64,000 nt of DNA from Streptomyces sp. NBC_00459 (GCF_036013955.1 NZ_CP107903.1:4154001-4218000), one strand, 5' to 3'; positions 7,198 through 15,539 are shown, numbered from the stretch's first letter. Notes: generated from the letters alone by a model not told the origin. Numbers and translations: made by a program.

Positions 7198-8667
7198 CTA
7201 GAACGGGAAGAAGCTCCGCCCGTGCTGCACCGAGATCCACTTCTGGGTCGTGAACGCCTGCACCGTCGCCTCGCCGTTCAGGCGGCCGATGCCCGAGGAC
7301 TTCTCGCCGCCGAAGGCGACCAGGGGCTCGTCGTGGACCGTGCCGTCGTTGACGTGGAACATGCCCGTGTCGATCTGCTTGGCGAAGGCGATGCCGCGTT
7401 CGACATCGGCCGTGTGGACGGCGCCGCTGAGGCCGTACGGGGTGTTGTTGACGAGGCGAACCGCTTCGTCCTCGCCGTCGAAGGGGACGAGGAGGGCCAC
7501 CGGGCCGAAGATCTCCTGCTGGAGCAGGGGCGAGTCGGCGGGGAGATCGGTCAGGATCGAGGGCTCGACCAGGTTGTCCGTCGTCGTGCCGTGCAGCAGC
7601 GCTGTCGCGCCCTCCTCCAGGGCCCGGCGCACCACGCCCGAAACGGCCTCGGCCTGGGAGGAGTTGATCACCGGGCCGATGACCGTCGCGGGGTCGCTCG
7701 GGTCGCCGACCTTCAGGGACCTCACCTTGGCCACGAACTTCTCGGTGAACTCGTCGGCGATCCGTCGGTCCACCAGGACACGGTTCGCGGCCATGCAGAC
7801 CTGGCCCTGATGGACGTACCGGCTGAAGACCGCCGCGTCGACCGCGTAGTCGATGTCCGCGTCGTCCAGGACCACCAGGGCGCTGTTGCCGCCGAGTTCG
7901 AGGACCACGTTCTTGAAGAGGGGCGCGCAGACGGCGGCGACATGGCGGCCGACACCGTCCGAGCCGGTGAAGGAGATGACCTTCGGGACCGGATGTTCCA
8001 GGAACGCGTCGCCGATCTCGGCTATGTCCGTGATGACGACGTTCAGGAGGCCGGGCGGCAGGCCCGCGTCCTCGAAGATCTTCGCGACCAGGGAGCCGCC
8101 GACGACCGGGGTGTCCTGGTGCGGCTTGAGGACGACGCCGTTGCCGAGCGCGAGCGCCGGGGCGACCGACTTCAGGGAGAGGAGGAAGGGGAAGTTGAAG
8201 GGGCTGATCACACCCACCACACCTACCGGGACGCGGTAGACGCGGTTCTCCTTGCCCTCGACCGGCGACGGGACGATCTGTCCCTCGGGGGTCAGCGCCA
8301 GGCGGATCGACTCGCGCAGGAACTCCTTGGCGAGGTGCAGTTCGAAGCCGGCCTTGAGGTGCGTGCCGCCGAGTTCGGCGATGATCACGCCGGCGATCTC
8401 CTGCTCACGGTCCTCGATGATGCGCAGGGCCTTCTCGAAGACCGCGCGGCGGGCGTACGGGCTGGTCGCGGCCCATTCCTTCTGGGCCGCGGCGGCGGCG
8501 CGGTACGCCTCGTCGACCTCGTCCACCGTGGCGATCGTGATCGAGGCGAGCTTCTCACCGTCGTACGGATTGAAGTCGATGATGTCCCAGGAGCCGGTGC
8601 CCGGGCGCCACTCACCGCCGATGTACTGCTGCGCGAGGTCGGTGAAGTAGTACTCAAGCGACGACAT
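7198..8667 (-). CDS. NAD(P)-dependent aldehyde dehydrogenase
   Basis: A 489-residue member of the aldehyde dehydrogenase superfamily, oxidising an aldehyde to its acid. It shows the NAD-binding FTGSDGVGRHV turn, the catalytic glutamate in LELGGN, the nucleophile cysteine in GQVCMAANR, the EIFGPVALL block and a normal C terminus. The overall look (ISPFNFPFLLSLKSVAPAL, VKDGTVHDE-like end) is nearest to benzaldehyde or vanillin dehydrogenases, so an aromatic aldehyde is a reasonable guess. The ATG at 8667 follows GAGGGAT; a TTG four codons upstream is less likely. Confidence 0.92.
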   Translation of the reverse strand: MSSLEYYFTDLAQQYIGGEWRPGTGSWDIIDFNPYDGEKLASITIATVDEVDEAYRAAAAAQKEWAATSPYARRAVFEKALRIIEDREQEIAGVIIAELGGTHLKAGFELHLAKEFLRESIRLALTPEGQIVPSPVEGKENRVYRVPVGVVGVISPFNFPFLLSLKSVAPALALGNGVVLKPHQDTPVVGGSLVAKIFEDAGLPPGLLNVVITDIAEIGDAFLEHPVPKVISFTGSDGVGRHVAAVCAPLFKNVVLELGGNSALVVLDDADIDYAVDAAVFSRYVHQGQVCMAANRVLVDRRIADEFTEKFVAKVRSLKVGDPSDPATVIGPVINSSQAEAVSGVVRRALEEGATALLHGTTTDNLVEPSILTDLPADSPLLQQEIFGPVALLVPFDGEDEAVRLVNNTPYGLSGAVHTADVERGIAFAKQIDTGMFHVNDGTVHDEPLVAFGGEKSSGIGRLNGEATVQAFTTQKWISVQHGRSFFPF

Positions 8668-8773
8668 GCGATCCCTCAATCCCTCAATCCCGTATCACGG
8701 TCTGATCACACGTCATCGTACGTGCGTCCCAAGGGAGTTGGGGGAGGGAATCGAGGATCACCAGGGACCCCGG

Positions 8774-9643
8774 TCAGGAGAGTTGCAGCAGGCCTCTCAG
8801 CAGGTCCCGGCTCTCGTCGGGGCCGGGGCTGTCCTGTTGCAGCTCCTTCATCGCCTTCTCGTACTGCGTGACGTCCTCCGCCTTGTCCAGGTACAGCGCG
8901 CTGGTGAGCTGCTCCAGGAAGATCACGTCGGACAGGTCGGACTCCGGGAAGCTCAGGATCGTGAACGCGCCGCTCTCGCCCGAGTGTCCGCCGAAGCCGA
9001 ACGGCATGATCTGCAGCCGTACGTTGGGGCGCTCGGAGATCTCGATCAGGTGCTGGAGCTGACCGCGCATCACCTCGCGATCGCCGTACGGGCGGCGCAG
9101 CGCGGCCTCGTCCAGGACGACGTGGAACTCCGGGCCGCCGGTGGAGAGGAGGTACTTCTGCCGCTCCATGCGCAGGGCGACACGGCGCTCGATGTCGGCG
9201 GGGCTCGCGCCCTTCATACCGCGTTCGACGACCGCACGCGCATACGCCGGGGTCTGCAGCAAACCGTGCACGAACTGCACTTCATAGGCGCGGATCAGCG
9301 ATGCCGCACCCTCCAGGCCCACGTAGGTGGGGAACCAGTTGGGCAGCACATCGGAGTAACTGTGCCACCAGCCCGCGACGTTGGCCTCCCTGGCGAGCGA
9401 GAGGAGCGCGTTGCGCTCGGCCTCGTCGTTGACGCCGTACAGCGTCAGCAGGTCCTCGACGTCACGTGTCTTGAAGCTCACCCGGCCCAGCTCCATACGA
9501 CTGATTTTCGATTCGGAGGCACGGATCGAGTAACCCGCCGCCTCACGCGTGATGCCCCGCGCCTCACGCAGTCGCCTCAGGTGTGATCCGAGCAACATGC
9601 GCCGCACCACCGATCCCGGCTCTCCCGCGCTCACGTTCGTCAC
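8774..9643 (-). CDS. XRE family regulator with DUF5753 domain (cluster 1)
   Basis: A 289-residue DNA-binding protein. The helix-turn-helix is near residues 15-70 (LRRLREARGITREAAGYSIRASESKISRME), followed by the DUF5753 domain to the C terminus, with the usual GLLQTPAYARAV and RPNVRLQIMPF. This is the WhiJ/AbaA-type regulator class of Streptomyces. Such genes travel with a small DUF397 gene and an anti-sigma-like ATPase, and both are present next door. The GTG start at 9643 follows GGAGAGG. Confidence 0.92.
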   Translation of the reverse strand: MTNVSAGEPGSVVRRMLLGSHLRRLREARGITREAAGYSIRASESKISRMELGRVSFKTRDVEDLLTLYGVNDEAERNALLSLAREANVAGWWHSYSDVLPNWFPTYVGLEGAASLIRAYEVQFVHGLLQTPAYARAVVERGMKGASPADIERRVALRMERQKYLLSTGGPEFHVVLDEAALRRPYGDREVMRGQLQHLIEISERPNVRLQIMPFGFGGHSGESGAFTILSFPESDLSDVIFLEQLTSALYLDKAEDVTQYEKAMKELQQDSPGPDESRDLLRGLLQLS

Positions 9644-9891
9644 CCTCCCCAACCTCTCCAGGGGCCGCAGTCTGCCACTAAATCACTCCGAGCAGTACTC
9701 GTCCGGTTACTCAAATGGGAAGACGTCAGAGCGTACGCACAGGCAGAGGCAAGGGGAAGACCAGCCAGAGGTGGAAAGTTGGCGGAAAAAATGACCAAGA
9801 AGCGGTACGGGTGGGTCCAATTCAGGCGCGTGCACGTGCATCTGCCCTTGCATCCGCCGTACGCATCGGAAACCATGGTCTCGCGCCACCG

Positions 9892-9916
9892 CTGCATCGC
9901 AAGGACTGCATCGCAA
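9892..9916 (+). promoter_or_regulatory. 11-base direct repeat upstream of the ATPase gene
   Basis: CTGCATCGCAA occurs at 9892-9902 and 9906-9916, a 14-base period, ending 28 bases before the ATPase start. The whole 301-base gap 9644-9944 between the divergent XRE and ATPase genes holds no gene. It is rich in TGCA and GTGCA words (for example at 9833-9875), like the gap in cluster 2. A regulator binding zone is likely. Confidence 0.45.
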
Positions 9917-9944
9917 CGACCGCGATCTCCCGGGAGTGCCTCGC

Positions 9945-10454
9945 ATGGGGATGAATGGATCGACCATGCTCGAGCCTTTAAGGCAGGGGCTTCCGCCACT
10001 GGATCCCTCGACCGTGTCCAACGCGGCGTCGTGTGCGCTGCCCGCCCGCTACGAAGCGGTGCGCGAGGCACGGCAGTTCAGCAACAGAACACTCACCCAG
10101 TGGGACATCGGCGACCGCCTGGACGATGTCTGCCTGGTCGTCTCCGAGCTGGTCACCAACGCCCTTCGGCACGCGCTGCCCACGGACCCCCCGCACGCGT
10201 CGCCCCAGGAGCCGCCCGTCAGGCTGCATCTGATGCGCTGGACCGAGCGGCTGGTGTGCGCGGTGCGCGACCCCAGCAGGGAGAGCCCGGTGGCGTACGA
10301 CACCGAGGAGTTCTCGGAGGACTTCTCGGCCGAGTCGGGGCGCGGCCTGTTCCTCGTCGACTCGTTCAGCGACAGCTGGGGCTGGCACCCGCTCTCGGGC
10401 GCGCTGGGCGGCAAGGTCGTCTGGGCCCTGTTCGGGCTGCACTCCGCCGAGTGA
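9945..10454 (+). CDS. Anti-sigma-like histidine-kinase-type ATPase (cluster 1)
   Basis: A 169-residue protein with a lone HATPase_c_2 domain, the fold of SpoIIAB/RsbW anti-sigma kinases. The N box is VVSELVTNALRH near residue 67 and the G1 box is GRGLFLVDSFSD near residue 130. In Streptomyces such proteins accompany XRE-DUF5753 regulators and DUF397 proteins and influence development and antibiotic output; the target is unknown. The ATG at 9945 has GGAG eight bases upstream; a GTG at 9936 and an ATG at 9951 are alternatives. Confidence 0.88.
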   Translation: MGMNGSTMLEPLRQGLPPLDPSTVSNAASCALPARYEAVREARQFSNRTLTQWDIGDRLDDVCLVVSELVTNALRHALPTDPPHASPQEPPVRLHLMRWTERLVCAVRDPSRESPVAYDTEEFSEDFSAESGRGLFLVDSFSDSWGWHPLSGALGGKVVWALFGLHSAE

Positions 10455-10455
10455 G

Positions 10456-10485
10456 GAACCGTGGCGTTTCTTCGCGCCACGGTTC
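10456..10485. terminator. Terminator after the cluster 1 ATPase
   Basis: GAACCGTGGCG and CGCCACGGTTC form an 11-base perfect stem with an eight-base loop, starting two bases after the ATPase stop. It faces the convergent DUF397 gene. Confidence 0.78.
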
Positions 10486-10563
10486 TACGCGCGTCACCGT
10501 GTGCGGTACGACGATTACGCCCCGTTTCGACCGGCCCGGGGGCCGAGACGCCTGACGGGGCGG

Positions 10564-10842
10564 TCAGCTCGCGGTCAGATGGTCGAACTCGCCGTCCTTG
10601 ATGCCCAGGAGCATCGCCTCGATCTCGGCGCGCGTGTAGACGAGCGCCGGACCGTCGGGGAAGCGCGAGTTGCGCACCGCCACCTCGCCGCCGGGCAGCC
10701 GCGCGAACTCGACGCAGGAACCCTGCGAGTTGCTGTGCCGGCTCTTCTGCCAGGCGGCGACCCCGTCCAGCCGCGCGGCGGCCATGCCGTTGTACACGCC
10801 GGACTCATCGGCTGCGCCAACGCCGTACACGTCGTGGTCCAC
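10564..10842 (-). CDS. DUF397 small protein (cluster 1)
   Basis: A 92-residue DUF397 protein. The family pattern is clear from residue 28: AWQKSRHSNSQGSCVEFARLPGGEVAVRNSRFPDGPALVYTRAEIEAMLLGIKDGEFD. These small proteins partner XRE-DUF5753 regulators and are thought to modulate them. GTG start with AGGGAG six bases upstream. It has the same orientation as the XRE gene but is separated from it by the opposite-strand ATPase. Confidence 0.9.
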   Translation of the reverse strand: MDHDVYGVGAADESGVYNGMAAARLDGVAAWQKSRHSNSQGSCVEFARLPGGEVAVRNSRFPDGPALVYTRAEIEAMLLGIKDGEFDHLTAS

Positions 10843-10947
10843 AGGTCGCTCCCTGGTGGTGCACTGGCTGGTGAGGCCATTGGTGCGGTGGTCAACTCTG
10901 CCGGATCATAACTCTGTTCACGTGCAGACGCATGGACAGATGCACAG

Positions 10948-10967
10948 GCGTATGCAAGGGCATACGC
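10948..10967. promoter_or_regulatory. 20-base palindrome upstream of the cluster 1 DUF397 gene
   Basis: GCGTATGC-AAGG-GCATACGC is a perfect 8-4-8 inverted repeat, about 105 bases upstream of the DUF397 start. It is embedded in a run of TGCA words. Its TATGC...GCATA core is shared with the palindrome at 31149-31168 in cluster 2. The remainder of 10843-11140 holds only this and the terminator at 11050-11093. Confidence 0.55.
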
Positions 10968-11049
10968 ACGGTCAGATGCACGTGCACGCCAGGTACTCGC
11001 TCCACTACTCACCTTGACGCACGCGCGCCCCCGCGCGTTCCACCGCACG

Positions 11050-11093
11050 CCCGCACCCCCGCCTCCTGGGACAGACGGAGACGGGGGTGCGGG
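11050..11093 (-). terminator. Terminator of the zinc-responsive ribosomal operon
   Basis: CCCGCACCCCCG and CGGGGGTGCGGG form a 12-base perfect stem, with an inner CTCC/GGAG stem. It lies just downstream of the rpsR2 stop on the minus strand. Confidence 0.7.
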
Positions 11094-11140
11094 TGGGGCG
11101 ACGGCGGGGGCGCGCACACGGATCGCGCAGGTCGCGGCGG

Positions 11141-11374
11141 CTACCGGGACACGTACGGCAGCAGTGCCATCTCCCTGGCGTTCTTGATCGCGCGGGCGAG
11201 CAGCCGCTGCTGCTGGGCCGAGACACGGGTGACCCGGCGGCTGCGGATCTTGCCGCGGTCGGAGATGAACTTCCGCAGCAGGTCGGTGTCCTTGTAGTCG
11301 ATGTACGTGATCTTCGCCGCGTCCAGCGGGTTGGGGCGGGCCTTGAGGGGCTTGCGTTCGATCTTGCGGGCCAT
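11141..11374 (-). CDS. rpsR2: Ribosomal protein S18, alternative form
   Basis: A 77-residue S18 of the 30S subunit. Family marks are IDYKDTDLLRKFISDRGKIRSRRVTRVSAQQQRLLARAIKNAREMALLPY. No cysteine is present, as expected for the zinc-independent paralogue that replaces the main form in zinc shortage. It is last in a minus-strand run rpmG2, rpmE2, COG0523 gene, rpsR2, seven bases after the COG0523 stop. Confidence 0.95.
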   Translation of the reverse strand: MARKIERKPLKARPNPLDAAKITYIDYKDTDLLRKFISDRGKIRSRRVTRVSAQQQRLLARAIKNAREMALLPYVSR

Positions 11375-11381
11375 GACGGGG

Positions 11382-12602
11382 TCAGACCTCCAGGAGGGTG
11401 TCGAAGGCGGGCGGCAGGCGTTTCCAGGCGGTGCGTCCGCCGGCGTACTCGGCGTCGGTGAGCAGGCAGGACTCCAGGAGCTGTTCGAGTCCGTCGCGGT
11501 CGAGGCCGGGGGACGTGAACACCAGGTGCTGGCAGCAGTCGCCGTGTTCCGGGTGCCAGTCGAGGGCGGCGGCGGCCCGGCGCACGGGCGGGACCATGTC
11601 CCAGGCCGCGTCCGGGAGCGAGGCGAGCCAGGGGCCCGCGCTCTCCACGCACAGCGCGCCGCCCGCCGCGTCCCAGTGGAGCAGCGTGTCGGGGTGGTCG
11701 GCGAGCCAGAACCGGCCCCGGCTGCGGGCGGCGGCGCAGGTCAGATCCTCCAGCGCCGCGTACAGCCGCTCCGGGTGGAAGGGGCGGCGCCGGTGCCACA
11801 CGAGGGTGGACACGCCGTGGGCGTCGGCCTCGGCCGGCAGCAGCGCGCACGCCGGGTGCTGGGCCGCGTCGGCCGCCTCGACGTCGAATCCGGCGAGGGC
11901 GGCGGAGGCGAGCGCCGAGAGCGGGGCCGCCTCCTTCCCGGACGCGTCGGCCACGCCCGCCAAGTCCCCTGGGTGGCCGCCCAGGACCGGGACTTGGCGG
12001 GCTGTCGGGTGGAGCTGCGCGAGCAGCTCGCGGTCCTCTTCGTCGGCGTCCGGGGAGTCGACGAGGGCGAGGACGGTGGCGTACTCCAGCTGGCGGGCGA
12101 AGGTGTCGGCGACCGTGCGCTGGTCGGTGGCCGCGGCGGCGAGGCCGCCTTCGGCCAGGTCGTCGCCGTTGCCGAGGTACGGCAGCAGCAGCGCCGGGTC
12201 GACGGCGGTGATGACGCCGGTGACCGTGAGGCCGCCGGCCGTCACCACCTCGGCCATCGCCTTGGGCTCGACGGAGTCCCACAGTTCGACGATCGCCAGC
12301 CGGGTCCGCCCGGCGTCCGCGAGCCGCCGCAGCTCCGGGACGAGATCCTCGCGCAGGGCACAGCACGCACAGTCGTTGACCAGGGGCGCCTCGCCCGCGG
12401 AGAGGATGCCGGTCGTGTCGCTGATGGTCCGGACGACCGTGCCGGCCACGGCCGTGGCGAGGTCGTGGTGGAGTACGACGCTGCCGGGAACGTCGGCGAG
12501 CAGCCGCGCGACGGTCGCCCTGCGGGCGTCGGCGTGCAGTCCGCCGACGATCGCCACGGAGAGTTCGTGAGCCCCCAAGGGCCCGTGCTCATGCACCTGC
12601 AC
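11382..12602 (-). CDS. COG0523 (CobW-like) zinc homeostasis protein with degenerate GTPase motifs
   Basis: A 406-residue member of the COG0523 family, whose characterised relatives deliver zinc to proteins using GTP. The family metal-binding motif is intact as DCACC near residue 78, and the C-terminal CobW domain is present (HPERLYAALEDL, then RGRFWLADHPD, DWHPEHGDCCQHLVFTSPG). The P-loop position reads GGLHADARRATV instead of GxxGxGK[ST], and no NKxD is seen, so GTP hydrolysis is doubtful. It sits in the zinc-responsive ribosomal operon; the GTG start has GAGG six bases upstream. Confidence 0.88.
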   Translation of the reverse strand: MQVHEHGPLGAHELSVAIVGGLHADARRATVARLLADVPGSVVLHHDLATAVAGTVVRTISDTTGILSAGEAPLVNDCACCALREDLVPELRRLADAGRTRLAIVELWDSVEPKAMAEVVTAGGLTVTGVITAVDPALLLPYLGNGDDLAEGGLAAAATDQRTVADTFARQLEYATVLALVDSPDADEEDRELLAQLHPTARQVPVLGGHPGDLAGVADASGKEAAPLSALASAALAGFDVEAADAAQHPACALLPAEADAHGVSTLVWHRRRPFHPERLYAALEDLTCAAARSRGRFWLADHPDTLLHWDAAGGALCVESAGPWLASLPDAAWDMVPPVRRAAAALDWHPEHGDCCQHLVFTSPGLDRDGLEQLLESCLLTDAEYAGGRTAWKRLPPAFDTLLEV

Positions 12603-12612
12603 GTGTGTTTCC

Positions 12613-12861
12613 TCAGTCCTTCTTGCCGTACCGGCGCTCGAAGCGCTCCACGCGGCCGGCCGTGTCCAGGACGCGGGCCGTGCCGGTGTAGAAGGGGTGG
12701 CTGACGTTCGAGATCTCGACGTCGACGACGGGGTAGGTGTTGCCGTCCTCCCAGTCGATCGTCTTCTCGCTGGTCATCGTGGACTGGGTGAGGAAGGCGT
12801 GGTTCGCGGCCCGGTCCCGGAAGACGACGGGCCCGTACGCCGGGTGGATTCCTTCACGCAT
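12613..12861 (-). CDS. rpmE2: Ribosomal protein L31 type B
   Basis: An 82-residue L31 of the B type: MREGIHPAYGPVVFRD, then TIDWEDGNTYPVVDVEISNVSHPFYTG and the final RFERRYGKK. It lacks the four zinc-binding cysteines of type A. Type B L31 takes over in zinc starvation and frees zinc from ribosomes. Nine bases downstream of rpmG2 and ten upstream of the COG0523 gene, so part of one operon. Confidence 0.96.
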   Translation of the reverse strand: MREGIHPAYGPVVFRDRAANHAFLTQSTMTSEKTIDWEDGNTYPVVDVEISNVSHPFYTGTARVLDTAGRVERFERRYGKKD

Positions 12862-12870
12862 GGCGGCTGA

Positions 12871-13035
12871 TCAGCGCTCCTCTCGGAAGTCGACGTGACG
12901 GCCTGCGACCGGGTCGTACTTGCGCAGGGTCATACGGTCCGGGTCGTTGCGGCGGTTCTTGCGGGTGACGTAGGTGAAGCCGGTCCCGGCCGTGGACCGG
13001 AGTTTGATGACCGGCCGGAGTTCGTTGCGAGCCAT
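12871..13035 (-). CDS. rpmG2: Ribosomal protein L33, cysteine-free form
   Basis: A 54-residue L33 of the 50S subunit, beginning MARNELRPVIKLRSTAGTGF and ending HVDFREER. The central YVTRKNRRNDPDRMTLRKYDP is diagnostic. The cysteine pairs of the zinc form are missing. It is the first gene of the minus-strand operon and sits right at the Zur-like box. TAAGAT (13047-13042 on this strand) lies six bases before the ATG, so the transcript is probably leaderless. Confidence 0.95.
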   Translation of the reverse strand: MARNELRPVIKLRSTAGTGFTYVTRKNRRNDPDRMTLRKYDPVAGRHVDFREER

Positions 13036-13048
13036 GCTGGTATCTTAC

Positions 13049-13063
13049 TGAAAACGACTTCCA
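13049..13063. promoter_or_regulatory. Zur-type zinc repressor box
   Basis: TGAAAACGACTTCCA matches the palindromic Zur consensus TGAAAATGATTTTCA at 12 of 15 positions. It lies between the divergent rpmG2 and rpmB2 genes, beside the rpmG2 -10 element, and would let one repressor control both sides. The match is by eye against the known actinobacterial consensus. Confidence 0.82.
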
Positions 13064-13096
13064 TTTGCATAACTCGACCGAGAGAGGTGCGTCACC

Positions 13097-13333
13097 TTGT
13101 CCGCCCACTGCATGCTGTCCGGCGCCCAGCCGGGCTTCGGCAACACCATCAGCCACTCCCACCGGCGTACGTCCCGTCGCTTCAACCCCAACATCCAGTC
13201 CAAGCGGTACTGGCTGCCGAGCGAGGGCAGGTACGTCCGGCTGCGGCTGAGCACGAAGGGGATCAAGACCGTCGACACGATCGGCGTCGAGGCGGCGGTG
13301 GCCCGGATCCGGGCCCGCGGGGTCAAGGTCTGA
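13097..13333 (+). CDS. rpmB2: Ribosomal protein L28, alternative form
   Basis: A 78-residue L28: ML-S-G-x-x-P-G-F-G-N start, SHSHRRTSRRFNPNIQSKRYWLPSEGRYVRLRLSTKGIKTVDTIGV. It keeps only one cysteine instead of the zinc-binding set. TTG start at 13097 with a GAGAGG about ten bases upstream. First gene of the plus-strand arm of the zinc-responsive block. Confidence 0.94.
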   Translation: MSAHCMLSGAQPGFGNTISHSHRRTSRRFNPNIQSKRYWLPSEGRYVRLRLSTKGIKTVDTIGVEAAVARIRARGVKV

Positions 13334-13371
13334 CGGGCGGAGAGGACGAAAGGTACGGAGGCGGTAGCGAC

Positions 13372-13677
13372 ATGGCGAAGAAGAGCAAGATCGCGAAGAA
13401 CGACAAGCGGCAGGAGATCGTCGCGCGGTACGCAGCGCGGCGGGCCGAGCTGAAGGAGATCGTCCGGCGGCCGGCTTCGACGGACGCGGAACGGGCGGCG
13501 GCGCGGCGGGAGCTGGAACGGCAGCCGCGTGACGCGAGCGCCACGCGCGTGCGCAACCGGGACCAGGTGGACGGGCGGCCCCGCGGCTACTTCCGGGCGT
13601 TCGGGCTGTCCCGGGTGGGCCTGCGGGAGCAGGCGCACGCGGGATTCCTTCCGGGAGTTCGTAAGTCCTCCTGGTAG
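13372..13677 (+). CDS. rpsN2: Ribosomal protein S14, long zinc-free form
   Basis: A 101-residue S14 of the long, cysteine-free type, against about 61 residues for the zinc form. Clear marks are MAKKSKIAKNDKRQEIV and the C-terminal RNRDQVDGRPRGYFRAFGLSRVGLREQAHAGFLPGVRKSSW region. ATG at 13372 with GGAGG ten bases upstream; 38 bases after rpmB2 and probably cotranscribed. Confidence 0.96.
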   Translation: MAKKSKIAKNDKRQEIVARYAARRAELKEIVRRPASTDAERAAARRELERQPRDASATRVRNRDQVDGRPRGYFRAFGLSRVGLREQAHAGFLPGVRKSSW

Positions 13678-13750
13678 CTTGCAGCGGTTGTGTCGTGCGG
13701 TCGTGCGGTCGTACGACTATCGCTGGCGACTACTGGTTGGGAGCTTCCCG

Positions 13751-14284
13751 GTGACTTCGGTGACGTACGCGCGCGTGCTGACGCGCAGAGCGGGTGTGGC
13801 CTCGGCGGCCGGGGTGGCTGCCGTCCTCCTGCTCGCCGGATGCAGTGGTGACGGGGGATCCGACGACGGGCCGGCGAGTGGCGGTACGGACTCGTCGGCC
13901 TCGTCCTCCTCGCCGTCGCCCTCCGACGCGGGCGGCGGTGAGAGCGGCAGCGGTTCGACCACTACGGACAGTGCGCTGGTGGGCAGCTGGCTGACCACCA
14001 GCAAGGGCAGTGCCGTGGCACTGATGGTCACCGGGGCGAAGGCCGGGCTGTTCGCCACCGGGGGGACCGTGTGCAGCGGTACGGCGGGCAAGGAGGCGGG
14101 GATGCAGATGGTCCGCCTCACCTGCTCGGACGGGAACAAGGACCGGGCCGAGGGAATGGTCGACTCCGTCGACAAGACGTCGATGAAGATCACCTGGGAG
14201 AGCAGCCTCGGCACGGAGACGTACACGAAGGCGCAGGGCGATCAGCTTCCGTCGGGGTTCCCCACGGCGGGGCTGGGGTCCTGA
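13751..14284 (+). CDS. Secreted lipoprotein of unknown function
   Basis: A 177-residue lipoprotein. A twin-arginine-like N terminus (LTRRAGVASAAGVAAVLLLAGC) ends in lipobox LAGC, so Cys31 should be lipidated and the protein anchored outside the membrane. A Ser/Gly/Asp-rich linker of about 45 residues follows. Then comes a small beta-rich domain (ALVGSWLTTSKGSAVALMV ... TYTKAQGDQLPSGFPT) with two cysteines that could form a disulfide. I do not recognise the domain. GTG start with GGGAG eight bases upstream; GTG at 13760 is an alternative. Confidence 0.8.
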   Translation: MTSVTYARVLTRRAGVASAAGVAAVLLLAGCSGDGGSDDGPASGGTDSSASSSSPSPSDAGGGESGSGSTTTDSALVGSWLTTSKGSAVALMVTGAKAGLFATGGTVCSGTAGKEAGMQMVRLTCSDGNKDRAEGMVDSVDKTSMKITWESSLGTETYTKAQGDQLPSGFPTAGLGS

Positions 14285-14338
14285 CCCTCGGGGATCCGGA
14301 TCCGTACGGGAGGATGCCCGCCCGGGGCCCTGGCCGCC

Positions 14339-15508
14339 CTATGCGCCGGGCAGGCGCTGGTGGGCGTGCAGGGCCGCCCGGACCGCTGCCGCCGTGCCCT
14401 CCGTCCAGCCCGCTTCGTCCGTCACGCCTCTCAGGCGGGTCGTCGTGGTCGTGGGGAACATCTGGTCCAGGTGGGCGGTGACCGCCAGGTCCCGGGTGGC
14501 CAGGACCGGGAGGAGGGGGGCGGTGGTCCGCGTCGCCGCCGCGTCCGCCGTCTGTGCTTCCGCCGCTGCCGCCAGGCGGGTGCCCATCTTGTGGGCGTAG
14601 GCGGCCAGGAACGACTGACGGAAGGTCTTCGTCCGGTTGCGGCCCTTCGCCCGCTGCGCGGCCTCCGCCTTCGTCATCGCCGCCGTGGCCTGCACCAGCA
14701 GGGACGTGTAGAGGAGTTCCACCGCCTCCAGGTCGGGCTCGAAACCCACCACCGTGGAGAAGCCCAGGGCCTCGTTCCACACCGCTCGACAGCGGTTCGC
14801 GTCGGCCACGGCGTGCAGAAGGACCGCCTTGGCCTCCTCGTACGGGGCGTCCACACCCAGGCGCCGCGCGCGCGGGGCGTCGCCCGCCGGGGCGCCGGCC
14901 GCGAGCAGGGCCTCGTCGATGCTGTGCCGGGCCATCAGTTCCTGGGCCTTCGCGCTCAGCGCCTCGGCCTCCTCGGGGAACCCGGTCGCCTCCGCCTTCG
15001 CCAGCAGTGCGCGGATACGGGGCAGCATGCGGGACTCCGGGTGTTCCCGGCGGGCGCTCTCCCCCGGCAATGTCCGCGGCTCGTCCAGGGACTCCAGTGT
15101 CGGCAGGGTCAGTAGCAGGCGGTACAGCTCCAGGACCGTCGTCGCGTGCGTGAAGCGGTCCGTGCGGGGCGGGGCGGGGGTCGCGGCGAGGCCGGTCAGC
15201 TGTTCCGTCCAGCGGCGGCCCCGGGCCCGGTCGTTCGGCGCCTGGGCGGTGATCAGCGCCGCCACCAGGCGTACGTGCACGTCGTCCAGCTCGCGCCGTA
15301 CGAGGCGTTCGACGTCGGCCGGCTGCCAGCCGCGTCGCCATGCCGATGCCACGAACTCCTCGCCGCGCCGGGCGAGTTCGGCGTCCGCGGCCGGGTCGGC
15401 GGCGAGCAGGGACGCGCCCGTGTCGAGAGAGGTGTCCGTGTCTGCGTACAGGGCGGCCTGGAAGGCGCGTTCGACGGTGCCGGGCGGAGAGGGCTTGCTG
15501 CTGGTCAC
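14339..15508 (-). CDS. DUF2786 domain protein
   Basis: A 389-residue protein of unknown function. The DUF2786 block is visible near residues 160-200: RIRALLAKAEATGFPEEAEALSAKAQELMARHSID. An Ala-rich helical N-terminal half precedes it, and a C-terminal region common in this actinobacterial family follows (FRQSFLAAYAHKMGTRLAAAAEA, then LATRDLAVTAHLDQMFP). GTG start at 15508. It is divergent from the HTH-ClpN gene and shares with it a gap holding twin dyads. Confidence 0.82.
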   Translation of the reverse strand: MTSSKPSPPGTVERAFQAALYADTDTSLDTGASLLAADPAADAELARRGEEFVASAWRRGWQPADVERLVRRELDDVHVRLVAALITAQAPNDRARGRRWTEQLTGLAATPAPPRTDRFTHATTVLELYRLLLTLPTLESLDEPRTLPGESARREHPESRMLPRIRALLAKAEATGFPEEAEALSAKAQELMARHSIDEALLAAGAPAGDAPRARRLGVDAPYEEAKAVLLHAVADANRCRAVWNEALGFSTVVGFEPDLEAVELLYTSLLVQATAAMTKAEAAQRAKGRNRTKTFRQSFLAAYAHKMGTRLAAAAEAQTADAAATRTTAPLLPVLATRDLAVTAHLDQMFPTTTTTRLRGVTDEAGWTEGTAAAVRAALHAHQRLPGA

Positions 15509-15539
15509 CGGTCGATCGTTTCATGCCGCCGACAGCTAC

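Noticed and set aside
8677..8679. TTG at 8679 as start of the aldehyde dehydrogenase
   Set aside because: The ATG at 8667 has a better placed GAGGGAT site and fits the family start.
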